Below are positions 45,753 through 54,064 of a stretch of 64,000 bases of DNA, one piece after another. The notes beneath the pieces are model-generated. The model saw only the letters and a program-made list of their open reading frames with translations, was not told the DNA's origin and made no database searches. A program made the position numbers and the translations under genes. Source of the stretch: Planctomycetales bacterium (GTDB lineage: Bacteria; Planctomycetota; Planctomycetia; Pirellulales; Lacipirellulaceae); the NCBI GenBank assembly GCA_020427145.1, contig JAGQOU010000008.1, positions 62,001 to 126,000 on the forward strand. Reading direction: 5' to 3'. Each line of letters begins with the position of its first letter. Within the stretch, counting starts at the first letter, position 1.

Positions 45753-45768
45753 TGGCGCAGGCCTTGCT
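45753..45768 (+). promoter_or_regulatory. Sigma-54 promoter of the CsbD stress cluster
   Basis: TGGCGCAGGCCTTGCT matches the -24/-12 consensus (TGGCACG-N4-TTGCW) at all but two defined positions, with exact GG-N10-GC spacing. It ends 77 bases before the CsbD start. The region 45478-45844 otherwise shows no gene, so it reads as a divergent control region. Confidence 0.65.
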
Positions 45769-45844
45769 CACGGATTGCCCAGCGGCGGCAGGTTGCCCGT
45801 CGCTTGCCGGGAACCGAACACGATCACTTTATTTGGAGCCAATC

Positions 45845-46234
45845 ATGGTTACGCAGGAGCACCTTGCAGGAAACTGGAATGAACTCATGGGAAAGGTGAA
45901 GGAACGCTGGGGCGCCTTCTCAGACGACGAGTTCGCTCAATGCGAGGGAGACGTCGATCAGCTTGTGGGAATGATTCAGCAGAAGACGGGCGAGGCGCGC
46001 GAGCGCATCGAAACGGCACTTGCTCACTGGAGCGAACAGACGGGCGCGTTTGCTTCGGACGCGGCCTCGTCGGCGCAGGCGCTGGCGGCCAAGGCTCTGG
46101 ATGCGGCGAAAGAACATTTGGGACAAGCCGGCAGTATGATTAAACGCCGGCCTGCCGAATCGATTGTCGTTTCCTTCGGGACCGGTGTCTTGATTGGCGT
46201 CGTGGTGGGACTTGTGGCGAGTCGGCGTTCGTAG
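45845..46234 (+). CDS. CsbD-family stress protein with C-terminal membrane anchor
   Basis: A 129-residue protein. Residues about 8-60 are a CsbD-like domain (NWNELMGKVKERWGAFSDDEFAQCEGDVDQLVGMIQQ). An Ala-rich helical segment follows, then a DUF883/ElaB-like ending: RRPAESIVVSFGTGVLIGVVVGLVASRRS, a single membrane helix. This combination probably makes a membrane- or ribosome-associated stress protein. ATG 45845 has GGAG eight bases upstream; the longer in-frame reading lacks similarity and would cover the promoter. It heads a run of five short stress-type genes ending at 47618. Confidence 0.85.
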   Translation: MVTQEHLAGNWNELMGKVKERWGAFSDDEFAQCEGDVDQLVGMIQQKTGEARERIETALAHWSEQTGAFASDAASSAQALAAKALDAAKEHLGQAGSMIKRRPAESIVVSFGTGVLIGVVVGLVASRRS

Positions 46235-46286
46235 CAACGGTCCGCCCGTTGCCGTGGCCGTGCCCGTCAGCCCCCGAGGATTCTCC

Positions 46287-46754
46287 ATGCCCGCACCAGA
46301 ACGTTCCAGAGACGAGTTGCTGGCTGAGATGCGTCGCCTTCGTCTCCAGGTCGAGTCGGACGCGGCCTCAGCAAGAAAAGCTGTCGGTCGCGCGATGGAT
46401 TGGCGCACGTATGTCTTCGGGCGACCGCTGACGAGCATGGCCCTGGCGGCGGGCCTTGGGTACTTGCTCGTTCCGCGCGGAAAGCCGTCACGCGGAGCGA
46501 CCATCGCGTCGGTCGCGAGCAATGCGAAGCCTCCTAGGAAAAGCGATCCGTTGCAGCAGAGCAGCAAAGCGAATGAGGATGAGTCCACTCTCAAGACGCT
46601 TGTCAGCGGCGCGCTCGGCGTTGCCGTTGCGGGGCTCATTCGCGGTGCTGTCGCCAATTTGGCAACGCAAGCCCTCGACGCATTTTCAACGCCCCAAACC
46701 GAGAAGAGAACCCATGATCGTCGAATCAAGCCCATCGCGGCGCGCCCCCGCTAA
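46287..46754 (+). CDS. Small membrane-associated stress protein, unknown
   Basis: A 155-residue protein. A charged helical N-terminus (RSRDELLAEMRRLRLQVESD) is followed by RPLTSMALAAGLGYLLVPRGKPSRG, the amphipathic/hydrophobic signature seen in DUF883-like and similar envelope stress proteins. A second hydrophobic helix occurs near residues 108-130 (LVSGALGVAVAGLIRGAV). ATG 46287 has GAGGA six bases upstream. The end overlaps the next gene by 41 bases in another frame. Confidence 0.7.
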   Translation: MPAPERSRDELLAEMRRLRLQVESDAASARKAVGRAMDWRTYVFGRPLTSMALAAGLGYLLVPRGKPSRGATIASVASNAKPPRKSDPLQQSSKANEDESTLKTLVSGALGVAVAGLIRGAVANLATQALDAFSTPQTEKRTHDRRIKPIAARPR

Positions 46755-46902
46755 ACGGTCCCCGTCACGCCATCGCCAAGAAGATCGCGCTGGCGATCGC
46801 AGTGCGCGGTTGCCGACGATCGTTCGTAATCGTCCGGTCTTGATTGTCGCGGCGGGAGTTTTCTTAGGAGCATGTCTCGGATGGTACGTCAAACGTCGCT
46901 AA
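46714..46902 (+). CDS. Small single-span membrane protein overlapping both neighbours
   Basis: A 62-residue product: a very basic N-terminus (SRRAPAKRSPSRHRQ), then PTIVRNRPVLIVAAGVFLGACLGWYVKRR, one membrane helix with a KRR stop. This ending resembles the C-terminus of DUF883/ElaB proteins. It starts inside the preceding gene (41-base overlap) and ends inside the following one (22-base overlap), which suggests tight translational coupling. GAGAAGAGA precedes the ATG. Confidence 0.65.
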   Translation: MIVESSPSRRAPAKRSPSRHRQEDRAGDRSARLPTIVRNRPVLIVAAGVFLGACLGWYVKRR

Positions 46903-47363
46903 ACGGTCGCTACGAGGCCGATCGCGGTTCGACCGAGCCCGTCGACAGCGACGTCGATCGCCGGCAACCATCGGCTGGCGTTCGCAGTTCGACGGCGCGG
47001 TTGCTGTCGGGTTTGAGCGACCTGTTCGAGGTGCAACTCACGCTGCTTCGTCAAGACGCTCGCGCGGCAGTCCGTCGGAGCGTTGCTCCAGTGGTTCTTG
47101 CGGTCTGCGCTATCGTCGTTCTGCTGTCAGCAATGCCCGTGGCGCTCTTGGGGCTTTCGACGTTGTTGGCGGATTCTTCAAATCTGTCGACCGCGGGCGC
47201 ACGGCTGGTCGTCGCAGGCGGGGCTACTACGCTAGCCTGCGGGCTGGGGTTTGTCGCGATCAATCGCTTCCGCAAAATACCCGAGCCGATGATTGAATCG
47301 CTTGAGGAACTCGCCAAGTCGGCCAGGCAATTGCGCGATACAGTTGCCCGCTCCGACGGGTGA
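46881..47363 (+). CDS. Phage-holin-family (DUF1469-like) membrane protein
   Basis: A 160-residue protein. SGLSDLFEVQLTLLRQDARAAVRRS followed by two long hydrophobic helices (about 72-97 and 110-132) is the layout of the holin superfamily III / DUF1469 proteins that recur in CsbD-DUF883 stress clusters. ATG 46881 has AGGAG ten bases upstream, better spaced than the ATG at 46872. A role in envelope stress is inference from context; there are no phage genes nearby. Confidence 0.75.
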   Translation: MVRQTSLNGRYEADRGSTEPVDSDVDRRQPSAGVRSSTARLLSGLSDLFEVQLTLLRQDARAAVRRSVAPVVLAVCAIVVLLSAMPVALLGLSTLLADSSNLSTAGARLVVAGGATTLACGLGFVAINRFRKIPEPMIESLEELAKSARQLRDTVARSDG

Positions 47364-47408
47364 TTTTCCCGAGTCCCCGATACCAACTCTTTAGAGGGAG
47401 CCTCAGCA

Positions 47409-47618
47409 ATGAGCACCGAATATACAGTCAAGCCACAAAACGATATTCAAAGCGGATCGAATCGCCAGCAGGGCGCTGCGAGGCGGGACGATGATTTGGC
47501 GCCTGCCAATGATGCGGTCGAGTACTTGAAAGCCTATGCCCGTCAACGTCCCGAAGTTGCGGCCTTGTGGTGCTTTGGCGTCGGGTTCATTCTGGGGTGG
47601 AAGCTCAAGCCGTGGTAA
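47409..47618 (+). CDS. Small protein with C-terminal hydrophobic segment
   Basis: A 69-residue protein: a polar N-terminus, the segment NDAVEYLKAYARQRPEVAALWCFGVGFILGWKLKPW, and a single C-terminal membrane helix. AGAGGGAG lies about nine bases before the ATG. It is the last gene of the CsbD run. The pattern (ARQRPEVAALWCFGVGF) resembles DUF883-like tails. Function unknown. Confidence 0.7.
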   Translation: MSTEYTVKPQNDIQSGSNRQQGAARRDDDLAPANDAVEYLKAYARQRPEVAALWCFGVGFILGWKLKPW

Positions 47619-47667
47619 GCCGCGGCGTACAATGCCCAGAAACGCCGCTGGCGTGCGCTCCGTCCGC

Positions 47668-49155
47668 TCACTGCGGCTTCGCGCTGAGAAGGTCGGTCTC
47701 GTCCCCCATCCGCCGCGAGTGAGCGGCTTGTTCTTCAATCGTCTGTTGGTCGGACTGCAAACCGCCTTCGGCCTGCGTTTCACTGGCCGCTGATTCCTCG
47801 CGGACCTGATTGTCTCGAGTTGCCTCGGCCGTGGGCTCGCGGGGAGGCATGCTGCGTGCAGCGTCTGGATCGACGGACGCTTCCTGTGCAGGCTTCCGCA
47901 GTGCAGAGTCGGCGTCAACCATGCGGACCGGCACGCCTTGAGGGAAGATCACCTCGCGCGCCTCGTCCGGCAGCGTAAAGCCTCCGTCGCGCAACGCCTT
48001 CTTCACGCGCCGCAGCACCGCGGATCGCACCTTCAGCGCACTGTAATCGCGCCCATTGAGCCAAAACCAGATTCGCAAATTGACGGTCGAGGCGGCCAAC
48101 TCGTCCACGAGCACCAATGGCTCGGGATCGGCGAGCACGGCTTCGTGGGAACTCACCGCCTGGAGAATTGTCGCTTGGGCATGAGCGGCGGAGTCTTCGT
48201 AATCGATCCCCAGGATGAAACCTTGCCGCAGATTCGGGTTGGCCGACGCGTTCTCAATCACGCTCTTGTAGACTGTTGAGTTGGGCACTTGCACGTGATT
48301 GCCGTCGAGTGTCATCAGCTGCGTGCCGCGCGTGGTGACGGAGCGGACGTAACCGGTCAGCCCATTGATTGTGACCAGGTCGCCCTGCTCAAACGGGCGT
48401 TGCATGCTAATGAGGATGCTCGCGAGAAAATTTTCGGCAATGTCGCGGAAGGCAATGCCGAAGACGACGCCGATGAGTCCCGTGCCGCCAAGCACGGTCG
48501 CAGCGAGCCGCGTGAGACCCGAAACGCGCAGCGCCAGGTAGGCGCCCAGAATCAACACGGGAATGGCGACGGCTTTGGCGAGAATTCCGCTGAGCAGCGC
48601 GTTCCCGATCCGACGTTTGGAGAATCGATCGGTCATGCGGCTCGCTAGGCGCGCTCCCAGCACCGACAGCATGAACAACAACACCGCCACCAGAAAGGTC
48701 GGCGTCCCCTGGATGACCGAGCGCGCCATGGTCCGCAGCTGCTTCCACGCGGGCGAAAAATCCAGCAAACTGGGATCATCGACCTCAATCCGATTGACGA
48801 CCGCCACGACGTCTTGCGTGTTGGTTGCCATTTGCCGAGCCCACTGACGGTGGTCTTCGGAACTCGTCCGGCCGCTGAGAAAAACGACTCCCTGATCGAC
48901 CCGAACTTCCGGCGATCGGAAGTACTCGGTCGCCTTCAGGATACGCTCCAGCCGCTCGGCGATCTGGTCGTCCTCGGCATCGGGAACGACAACCACCTGT
49001 TCAGGGGCCGTGACGGGATCGTCGATCGTTGCGTCCGCCGTCTCGCCTTCAGCTTTGACGTTCGGCTGTGCCTGCGCAATACCGGTCGTCGCTGGGCCGG
49101 CGAACCATCCCCAAAGAGCCAGGGCGAACATCACGCAGTAGCGGAACTCAATCAT
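47668..49155 (-). CDS. MscS-family mechanosensitive channel with BON domain
   Basis: About 495 residues. A signal sequence (1-29, to AQAQ) and a BON-like domain (about 58-112, LERILKATEYFRSPEVRVDQGVVFLSG) precede three or four membrane helices and the MscS domain: VVFGIAFRDIAENFLASILISMQRPFEQGDLV and QVPNSTVYKSVI. The C-terminal cytoplasmic region ends in a long Glu/Ala/Gln-rich disordered tail. It probably releases solutes on hypo-osmotic shock. ATG 49155 begins the signal peptide; a longer form from 49233 is possible. Confidence 0.88.
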   Translation of the reverse strand: MIEFRYCVMFALALWGWFAGPATTGIAQAQPNVKAEGETADATIDDPVTAPEQVVVVPDAEDDQIAERLERILKATEYFRSPEVRVDQGVVFLSGRTSSEDHRQWARQMATNTQDVVAVVNRIEVDDPSLLDFSPAWKQLRTMARSVIQGTPTFLVAVLLFMLSVLGARLASRMTDRFSKRRIGNALLSGILAKAVAIPVLILGAYLALRVSGLTRLAATVLGGTGLIGVVFGIAFRDIAENFLASILISMQRPFEQGDLVTINGLTGYVRSVTTRGTQLMTLDGNHVQVPNSTVYKSVIENASANPNLRQGFILGIDYEDSAAHAQATILQAVSSHEAVLADPEPLVLVDELAASTVNLRIWFWLNGRDYSALKVRSAVLRRVKKALRDGGFTLPDEAREVIFPQGVPVRMVDADSALRKPAQEASVDPDAARSMPPREPTAEATRDNQVREESAASETQAEGGLQSDQQTIEEQAAHSRRMGDETDLLSAKPQ

Positions 49156-49407
49156 CAAGAACCAAGTCGCAAGGAGGGGACTGCAAGGGTAGGCTGGTCG
49201 GTACGCGACCAACCAGGACGTTGAGCGCGCCAATTGACCGGATCAACGGCGCGATGAGCGGCGATTATAGCGGGTCGCGTCGCTTGAGGCCGCACTTGGC
49301 AGCGAGATTTCGGGCATACAAACTGCGGGGAATCCTATCTCCGCGGGTGGCGAGAACTCCGGCAGTTCGACGCTCCACTCCTTCTTTGACGAGGCAGCGA
49401 CTAGGCA

Positions 49408-50850
49408 ATGTGGACTTGGCTGGCAAATCTCTGGCGAACCGTGTCGTCCAGCTTCTGGTTTTTTCCGGGGGCAAGTCTGTTGGCGGGGCTCTGCCTTGCG
49501 ATTTTCATGCCCGTGGTCGATCAGCACATTGGCGATCGCCTGCCGGCAGTGCTGCGGACAACAGCCCCCACGGCGCGGGCGACGATTTCAGCGCTGTGCG
49601 GCGCCATGTTCACCGTGACCGGCGTGGTGTTCTCGACCACCATCGTCGCCCTGTCGATTACGTCGGCCCAGTTGGGGCCGCGTTTGCTGCGCAACTTCCT
49701 GCGGCAAATGACGCCACAGATTACGTTGGCGATTTGCATGGCAACGAGCGTGTATTGCCTCGTCCTGCTGCGGCGCGTCGATGAAATCGACGGCAAAGTC
49801 TTTGTCCCGCATTTGTCGGTCGCGCTGGCGAGCGTCCTGGGCGTCGCGACGTTGTTGATGATTGTGATTTTCATTCACCGCGTTTCGCACTCGATTCAAG
49901 CGCAAAACGTCGTTTCCGACGTCGCCGACGACCTCGATTCGGCAATCAGCCGGCTGTTTCCCGAGCGAATCGGCGAGCCGCCCGATCCCGCCGCTGACAA
50001 AGACTCTGCCCCAGTTGGCACTTCGTGGGAGACCCTTTGGCAACGATTCGATGACGAGGAGAGCAGCGTTGTTCGCGCCGACCGTGATGGCTACATCCAG
50101 GCCGTCGACGATTCCGGTTTGCTCGCATTGGCAGAGAAGCAGGACGCGTTGGTTCGGCTGAACGCCAGGCCTGGCGACTACGTTCGCGAAGGGCAGCCGC
50201 TGCTGTATCTGCTGCCGCGACGTGCTGACGAAGACGATCTGCCAGACGCCGAGATTTGTCGGATGTTTATCCTTGGCAACACCCGCACGACGCAACAGGA
50301 TGTGGAGTGCGCCGTCAATGAGTTGGTGGAAGTCGCATTGAGGGCGTTGTCGCCCGGGATCAACGACTCATTCACAGCCATCGCGTGCATCGATCGTCTG
50401 AGCGGCACGATGCGGCGACTTGCCCGCCGCCGCATGCCTGCGGGGGGGCGCTGCAACGAGGACCGAAAACCGCGACTGGTCGCCAAGCCTCGCGAATTCA
50501 GTCGCGTCGTCGATGCCGCCTTCAATCAAATCCGGCAGAACGCCGCTGGAAACGTGGCTGTCTCGATTCGGTTGTTGGATGCGATCGAAGCGATTGGCGC
50601 CGAGACTCAGCGCGAAGAGGATCGCCAAGCCTTGCTGCGGCAGGCCGATATGATCGGCAATGCCTCGACATCGGCGCCCATTGCCGAGGACGATCGCCGC
50701 GATCTTCTCCAACGACATGAACGTCTTGTACGGGCTCTGGAGCGTCGGCAGGACGAGGCGGCTTCGGAATGGCGCCAGCAAGGGAGTGAACCGCAGTTCG
50801 ATCAGTCGCTGGGCGGCGTGCCACAGCCGCGCGCCCCTGCGAGCACTTGA
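49408..50850 (+). CDS. DUF2254-family membrane protein
   Basis: A 480-residue protein. Four N-terminal hydrophobic helices, including FTVTGVVFSTTIVALSITSAQLGPRLLRNFL, are diagnostic of DUF2254. The soluble C-terminal region contains RDGYIQAVDDSGLLALAEKQDALVRL, the RPGDYVREGQPLLYL hinge and QDVECAVNELVEVALRALSPGINDSFTA. No enzymatic activity is established for the family; a membrane stress or transport role is a guess. It starts about 250 bases after the divergent MscS gene. Confidence 0.85.
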   Translation: MWTWLANLWRTVSSSFWFFPGASLLAGLCLAIFMPVVDQHIGDRLPAVLRTTAPTARATISALCGAMFTVTGVVFSTTIVALSITSAQLGPRLLRNFLRQMTPQITLAICMATSVYCLVLLRRVDEIDGKVFVPHLSVALASVLGVATLLMIVIFIHRVSHSIQAQNVVSDVADDLDSAISRLFPERIGEPPDPAADKDSAPVGTSWETLWQRFDDEESSVVRADRDGYIQAVDDSGLLALAEKQDALVRLNARPGDYVREGQPLLYLLPRRADEDDLPDAEICRMFILGNTRTTQQDVECAVNELVEVALRALSPGINDSFTAIACIDRLSGTMRRLARRRMPAGGRCNEDRKPRLVAKPREFSRVVDAAFNQIRQNAAGNVAVSIRLLDAIEAIGAETQREEDRQALLRQADMIGNASTSAPIAEDDRRDLLQRHERLVRALERRQDEAASEWRQQGSEPQFDQSLGGVPQPRAPAST

Positions 50851-51001
50851 TCTGCTGAGCTTCTTGGCGACCGACGGAGAAGGAGCCGAGAACTCGCTCA
50901 AACGCAACCGATGACATGGGATTCACTTCACATGAGACGCCGCGACGGTTCGCGACGTCCGAGGGATTTCCGAGAATGACAGTAGAAAAGTGGAAGGCGA
51001 A

Positions 51002-51358
51002 ATGACGCACGACGTACCAGACTTGGACTTGGCGGCTCCACTCGCGAGGTTGCGCGGCGACGAGACGCTGCTAATTGAGATGGCCGGCTTTTTTGCAGAA
51101 GACTATCCCGTACTGCTGGAAACCGTGCGCGAGAGGCTCAAGGCCGGCGATCTTGCCGCGGTGGAACGGGCAGCGCATTCCCTGAAAGGGCTCGCGGCCA
51201 CGTTTGACGCGGAGCCGACAATCTCCGCCGCCAGTGACGTCGAAGCTGCCGCTCGCGATGAACAAAGCGACCGCTTGCCAAGACTTGTCGAAACGCTGGA
51301 CGCGAAAGCCCAATGGCTTGCGGAACGACTCGCCGACTACCGTCGCAATTGCAGCTAG
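51002..51358 (+). CDS. Histidine phosphotransfer (Hpt) domain protein
   Basis: A 118-residue single-domain protein. His59 in AAHSLKGLAATF is the phosphoacceptor of Hpt domains; surrounding helices (LLIEMAGFFAEDYPVLLETVRERL) fit the four-helix bundle. It would relay phosphate between a hybrid kinase receiver and a response regulator. Both partners exist in the window: the hybrid kinase at 58873 and the NtrC-class regulator at 51405, with which it is convergent. GAAGG precedes the ATG; GTG 50990 is an alternative start. Confidence 0.88.
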   Translation: MTHDVPDLDLAAPLARLRGDETLLIEMAGFFAEDYPVLLETVRERLKAGDLAAVERAAHSLKGLAATFDAEPTISAASDVEAAARDEQSDRLPRLVETLDAKAQWLAERLADYRRNCS

Positions 51359-51404
51359 CAGCGGTCCGCTGGCGCCCAGCGATCCCGCCGTCGGCGGAGC
51401 ATCG

Positions 51405-52928
51405 CTACGGTGCGGCGATCTTGATATCCGGGCCGATCACGATCCCGTTACTGCGGATCTTGTTTCTCAAGCTGCCGCGCGTGATGCCGAGAATGCGGGC
51501 CGCCTCCGACTGGTTGCCGCCGGAGTGCGACAAAACTCGCGAAAGCAGTTCGCGCTCCATGAAGCCAAGCGTCTCGGCATACAAATCACCCGCCCCGCCC
51601 GCCATGCGAACTGCGATAAACGGCCCCAAGGCGGCGGCGTCTGACGTCGCGGCAGCGGCAGTTTCATCGGCGTCATCGTTGCTTGAATCTGGGACGCGGC
51701 CCGCGTCTCCGTTGGCCGCGTGAAGAGTCGACTCGGCCTTAGGTTTGGCGGTCACCACGGGTTTCTGTAGATCTGCCGGCAGCGCGGAGGCCATCAAGAC
51801 CGGCCCTGTGCAATGCAGCAAGGCTTGCTTGACGACGCTTTGCAACTCGCGAACATTGCCGGGCCAGTCGTATTCAAGCAGTTGCTGCATCGCATTCGGG
51901 GCGATGCCTTGCACCTCGCTGCCCAGATCACGATTCAATTGAGCCAGAAAATGTTGCAGCAGCAGCACGCGATCGTCGCCTCGCTCACGCAGCGGCGGCA
52001 AGGAAATGGTGTAGCCGTTGAGTCGGTAGTAGAGGTCGGTTCGAAAGTCTCCCTCTTCGCACATCTCCTCGAGATCGCGGTTCGTAGCGGAGATAATACG
52101 TACGTTGGTCTTGATCGTCGTATTGCCGCCGACGCGCTCAAATGTTTGCTGCTGCAGTAGACGGAGCACCTTGCTTTGCACGGTGGGCGACATGTCGCCG
52201 ACTTCGTCCAAAAAGATCGTGCCGCCGTCGCATTGTTCGAACTTGCCGATGCGCCGGTCGTGAGCGCCGGTAAAGGCGCCTTTCTCATGTCCAAACAGTT
52301 CGCTCTCCAGAAGCGTTTCGGAAAGCGCTGCGCAGTTGACCGCGAGAAAACGCCCGTTGCTACGGGCGCCATGCTGGAAAATCGCCCGCGCTACGAGTTC
52401 TTTGCCCGTGCCGCTCTCGCCGCGAATCAGCACGGGAACGTCTTGCTGCGCGACGCGGCCAATCGACTTAAAAACTTCCTGCATCGGCTCGCAGCGACCG
52501 ACAAAAGCGTCGGCGCTATCGGCCGGCTCGGTCAGGTCGCTCATGCCGACTTTGACGCTGGCCAAACGTCGCGATTCGACCGCTTGCCGAACCAATCGTT
52601 CAAGCTGTGCAATGTCGATCGGTTTGGTGAGGTAATCGAACGCCCCCAGCTTCATGGCTTCAATCGCCGTGTCGCTGCTTCCAGCAGCGGTGACAATGAT
52701 GACCGGCAGCTGGCGATCCTTTTCCCGAATGATCTTGAACGCATCGAGTCCCGACATGTCTGGCAGCATGACGTCAAGCAGCACCGCATCGGGCCGGACG
52801 GTCTCAACGGATTCGATGCCAGCTGCGGCAGTGAGAGCCGCCGCGACCTCGATTCCTTCGGTTTCCAGAGCGCGCGTCACCAAGTGTTGGACAGATCGAT
52901 CGTCGTCGATGCAAAGCAGGCGGGGCAT
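51405..52928 (-). CDS. Sigma-54-dependent response regulator (NtrC class)
   Basis: A 507-residue regulator: receiver domain (1-120, phosphoacceptor Asp52 in LLDVMLPDMSG), sigma-54 interaction AAA+ domain (about 142-375) and Fis-type helix-turn-helix (SEAARILGITRGSLRNKI). Walker A is GESGTGKE and the sigma-54-contacting GAFTGA loop is intact, with arginine finger region LRLLQQQTFERVGG. A disordered, Ala/Asp-rich linker (about 405-445) precedes the DNA-binding domain. It would activate sigma-54 promoters when phosphorylated. A near-consensus sigma-54 promoter lies 96 bases upstream of its start, implying autoactivation. Confidence 0.95.
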   Translation of the reverse strand: MPRLLCIDDDRSVQHLVTRALETEGIEVAAALTAAAGIESVETVRPDAVLLDVMLPDMSGLDAFKIIREKDRQLPVIIVTAAGSSDTAIEAMKLGAFDYLTKPIDIAQLERLVRQAVESRRLASVKVGMSDLTEPADSADAFVGRCEPMQEVFKSIGRVAQQDVPVLIRGESGTGKELVARAIFQHGARSNGRFLAVNCAALSETLLESELFGHEKGAFTGAHDRRIGKFEQCDGGTIFLDEVGDMSPTVQSKVLRLLQQQTFERVGGNTTIKTNVRIISATNRDLEEMCEEGDFRTDLYYRLNGYTISLPPLRERGDDRVLLLQHFLAQLNRDLGSEVQGIAPNAMQQLLEYDWPGNVRELQSVVKQALLHCTGPVLMASALPADLQKPVVTAKPKAESTLHAANGDAGRVPDSSNDDADETAAAATSDAAALGPFIAVRMAGGAGDLYAETLGFMERELLSRVLSHSGGNQSEAARILGITRGSLRNKIRSNGIVIGPDIKIAAP

Positions 52929-53022
52929 ACAAGAATCTCGTGGGGAAGTTGCGAGTCAGCGCCCCGACCTCTCCCCCCAGGGGGCGGCAGTGCGCAACAA
53001 TTGCTCGGGTTGGCAGGTAGGA

Positions 53023-53038
53023 CGCAAGAAACGCGCCA
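53023..53038 (-). promoter_or_regulatory. Sigma-54 promoter of the NtrC-class regulator gene
   Basis: On the minus strand the site reads TGGCGCGTTTCTTGCG: six of seven -24 positions, a perfect TTGC, and exact GG-N10-GC spacing. The -12 GC lies 96 bases before the ATG at 52928. Confidence 0.65.
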
Positions 53039-53111
53039 TTGTACCGAACCTGGTCAAGAAGCGACCAATCGAGCGGGATTGAGCGGAAACCCGGTGGTCG
53101 AAGGCTCGCTA

Positions 53112-53130
53112 GCGACCGGATTCTGGTCGC
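53112..53130. repeat. Inverted repeat GCGACC-N7-GGTCGC
   Basis: GCGACCGGATTCTGGTCGC has perfect 6-base arms and a 7-base centre. It lies about 75 bases upstream of the sigma-54 promoter, where an activator site would be expected. A near copy with the same geometry occurs at 57822. Confidence 0.5.
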
Positions 53131-53448
53131 CGCAAGATCAGTGTGGTTGTCCTGCGACCACGGCCTGGTGAGATGAAGCTTTGGAAACCGCGGGGAGCAT
53201 CAATCGCCCTCTCGACCGCTAAAGCCAACGATGTGCCCGGAGAAGCCGGGTCTGAAACTGGCGAAGCGATGCTCTGAATCGACCTGGACGATCTGAGTCG
53301 GCCCAGAGTTGGCCAGATTGAAATGGCGACGGTTTGCCGACGAGGGCGTAACGCGGCGGCCGAGAAATCTACGAGCCGGCCAGTTTCATGCCGCCGCACA
53401 ACTCGGCAATCCACTGGCCGGACTCGATAGAATCAACAGGTGCAACGA

Positions 53449-53661
53449 TTAGCCGCAAGAGCCGGCGCAACTTGCCTCAAACTCAGCAACTTCCTTCTCG
53501 GCCTTCTCTTTCGCGACGCCGTATTTCTCCTGGATCTTGCCAATCAGGACGTCGCGCTTGCCCTCGACGCGGTCAAGTTCGTCGTCAGTGAGGTCGCCCC
53601 ACTTATCCTTGGCTTTGCCCTTGAGTTGAGTCCATTTGCCTTCGATCTGATCCCAATTCAT
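53449..53661 (-). CDS. CsbD-family stress protein
   Basis: A 70-residue CsbD protein. MNWDQIEGKWTQLKGKAKDKWGDLTDDELDRVEGKRDVLIGKIQEKYG spans the whole family domain and is close to the E. coli YjbJ-type sequence pattern. The C-terminus ends in an unusual Cys-containing SCAGSCG. CsbD proteins accumulate under general stress. It lies downstream of dps and a small lipoprotein on the same strand and may share their transcript. Confidence 0.92.
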   Translation of the reverse strand: MNWDQIEGKWTQLKGKAKDKWGDLTDDELDRVEGKRDVLIGKIQEKYGVAKEKAEKEVAEFEASCAGSCG

Positions 53662-53758
53662 GACGATCTCCTTTTGGTGGAAATTAACCAGCGCAGAGTG
53701 CGGGCTGTGATTAGTGTGCGTCGGCGACGATTCGGTGCGCGACGCAATTCAGGATGCA

Positions 53759-53959
53759 TCAGTTGTTCTCGTCGTGCGTTTCCACTTCAATGGCTCCCGT
53801 GTCCTGGTCCTGCTCGACTTCGATGCCGCCATTCGGCGTCTCGACGTCAAGGATCTCGCGATCATTGTCGCATCCCGTCATTGCGACGAGCGCGAGTGCG
53901 AAAGCAAAGATGGCCGCGGGGAGGGGTGCGTGGTTCAAATTGCGGTTGAGCGAGGCCAT
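53759..53959 (-). CDS. Small predicted lipoprotein
   Basis: A 66-residue product. The N-terminus has a hydrophobic helix ending in a lipobox-like LVAMTGC, so a lipid-modified Cys is likely after cleavage. The mature part is short and very acidic (NDREILDVETPNGGIEVEQDQDTG). ATG 53959 has GGAGAA about five bases upstream; an earlier in-frame start adds 14 residues. It lies between dps and csbD on the same strand. Function unknown. Confidence 0.7.
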   Translation of the reverse strand: MASLNRNLNHAPLPAAIFAFALALVAMTGCDNDREILDVETPNGGIEVEQDQDTGAIEVETHDENN

Positions 53960-54064
53960 GAGATTCTCCGGTTGGTGGCTGTGGTTGAGGGGCGCTGACA
54001 TTACCGTCAGCGAGTTGGGCGCAGACTTGATCGGAAGGAACTGGAGCGGAGCTCATTCAGGCGA

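Larger units (their letters stand above)
52929..53448. other. Regulatory intergenic region upstream of the NtrC-class gene
   Basis: About 520 bases without a supported gene. It holds the sigma-54 promoter at 53023 and an inverted repeat at 53112. An open frame on the minus strand (53109-53414) has Arg-rich biased composition and no domain, and is not called. Confidence 0.55.

Noticed and set aside
45611-45844. N-terminal extension of the first CsbD protein
   Set aside because: The extension lacks similarity to CsbD, overlies the sigma-54 promoter, and ATG 45845 has a good ribosome binding site.
46881-47363. Prophage signal from a holin-family protein
   Set aside because: No endolysin, capsid, portal or integrase genes nearby; holin-like DUF1469 proteins are common in CsbD stress clusters.
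53986-54001. GG-N10-GC match upstream of the small lipoprotein gene
   Set aside because: Only the GG and GC dinucleotides match, which is expected often by chance in GC-rich DNA.
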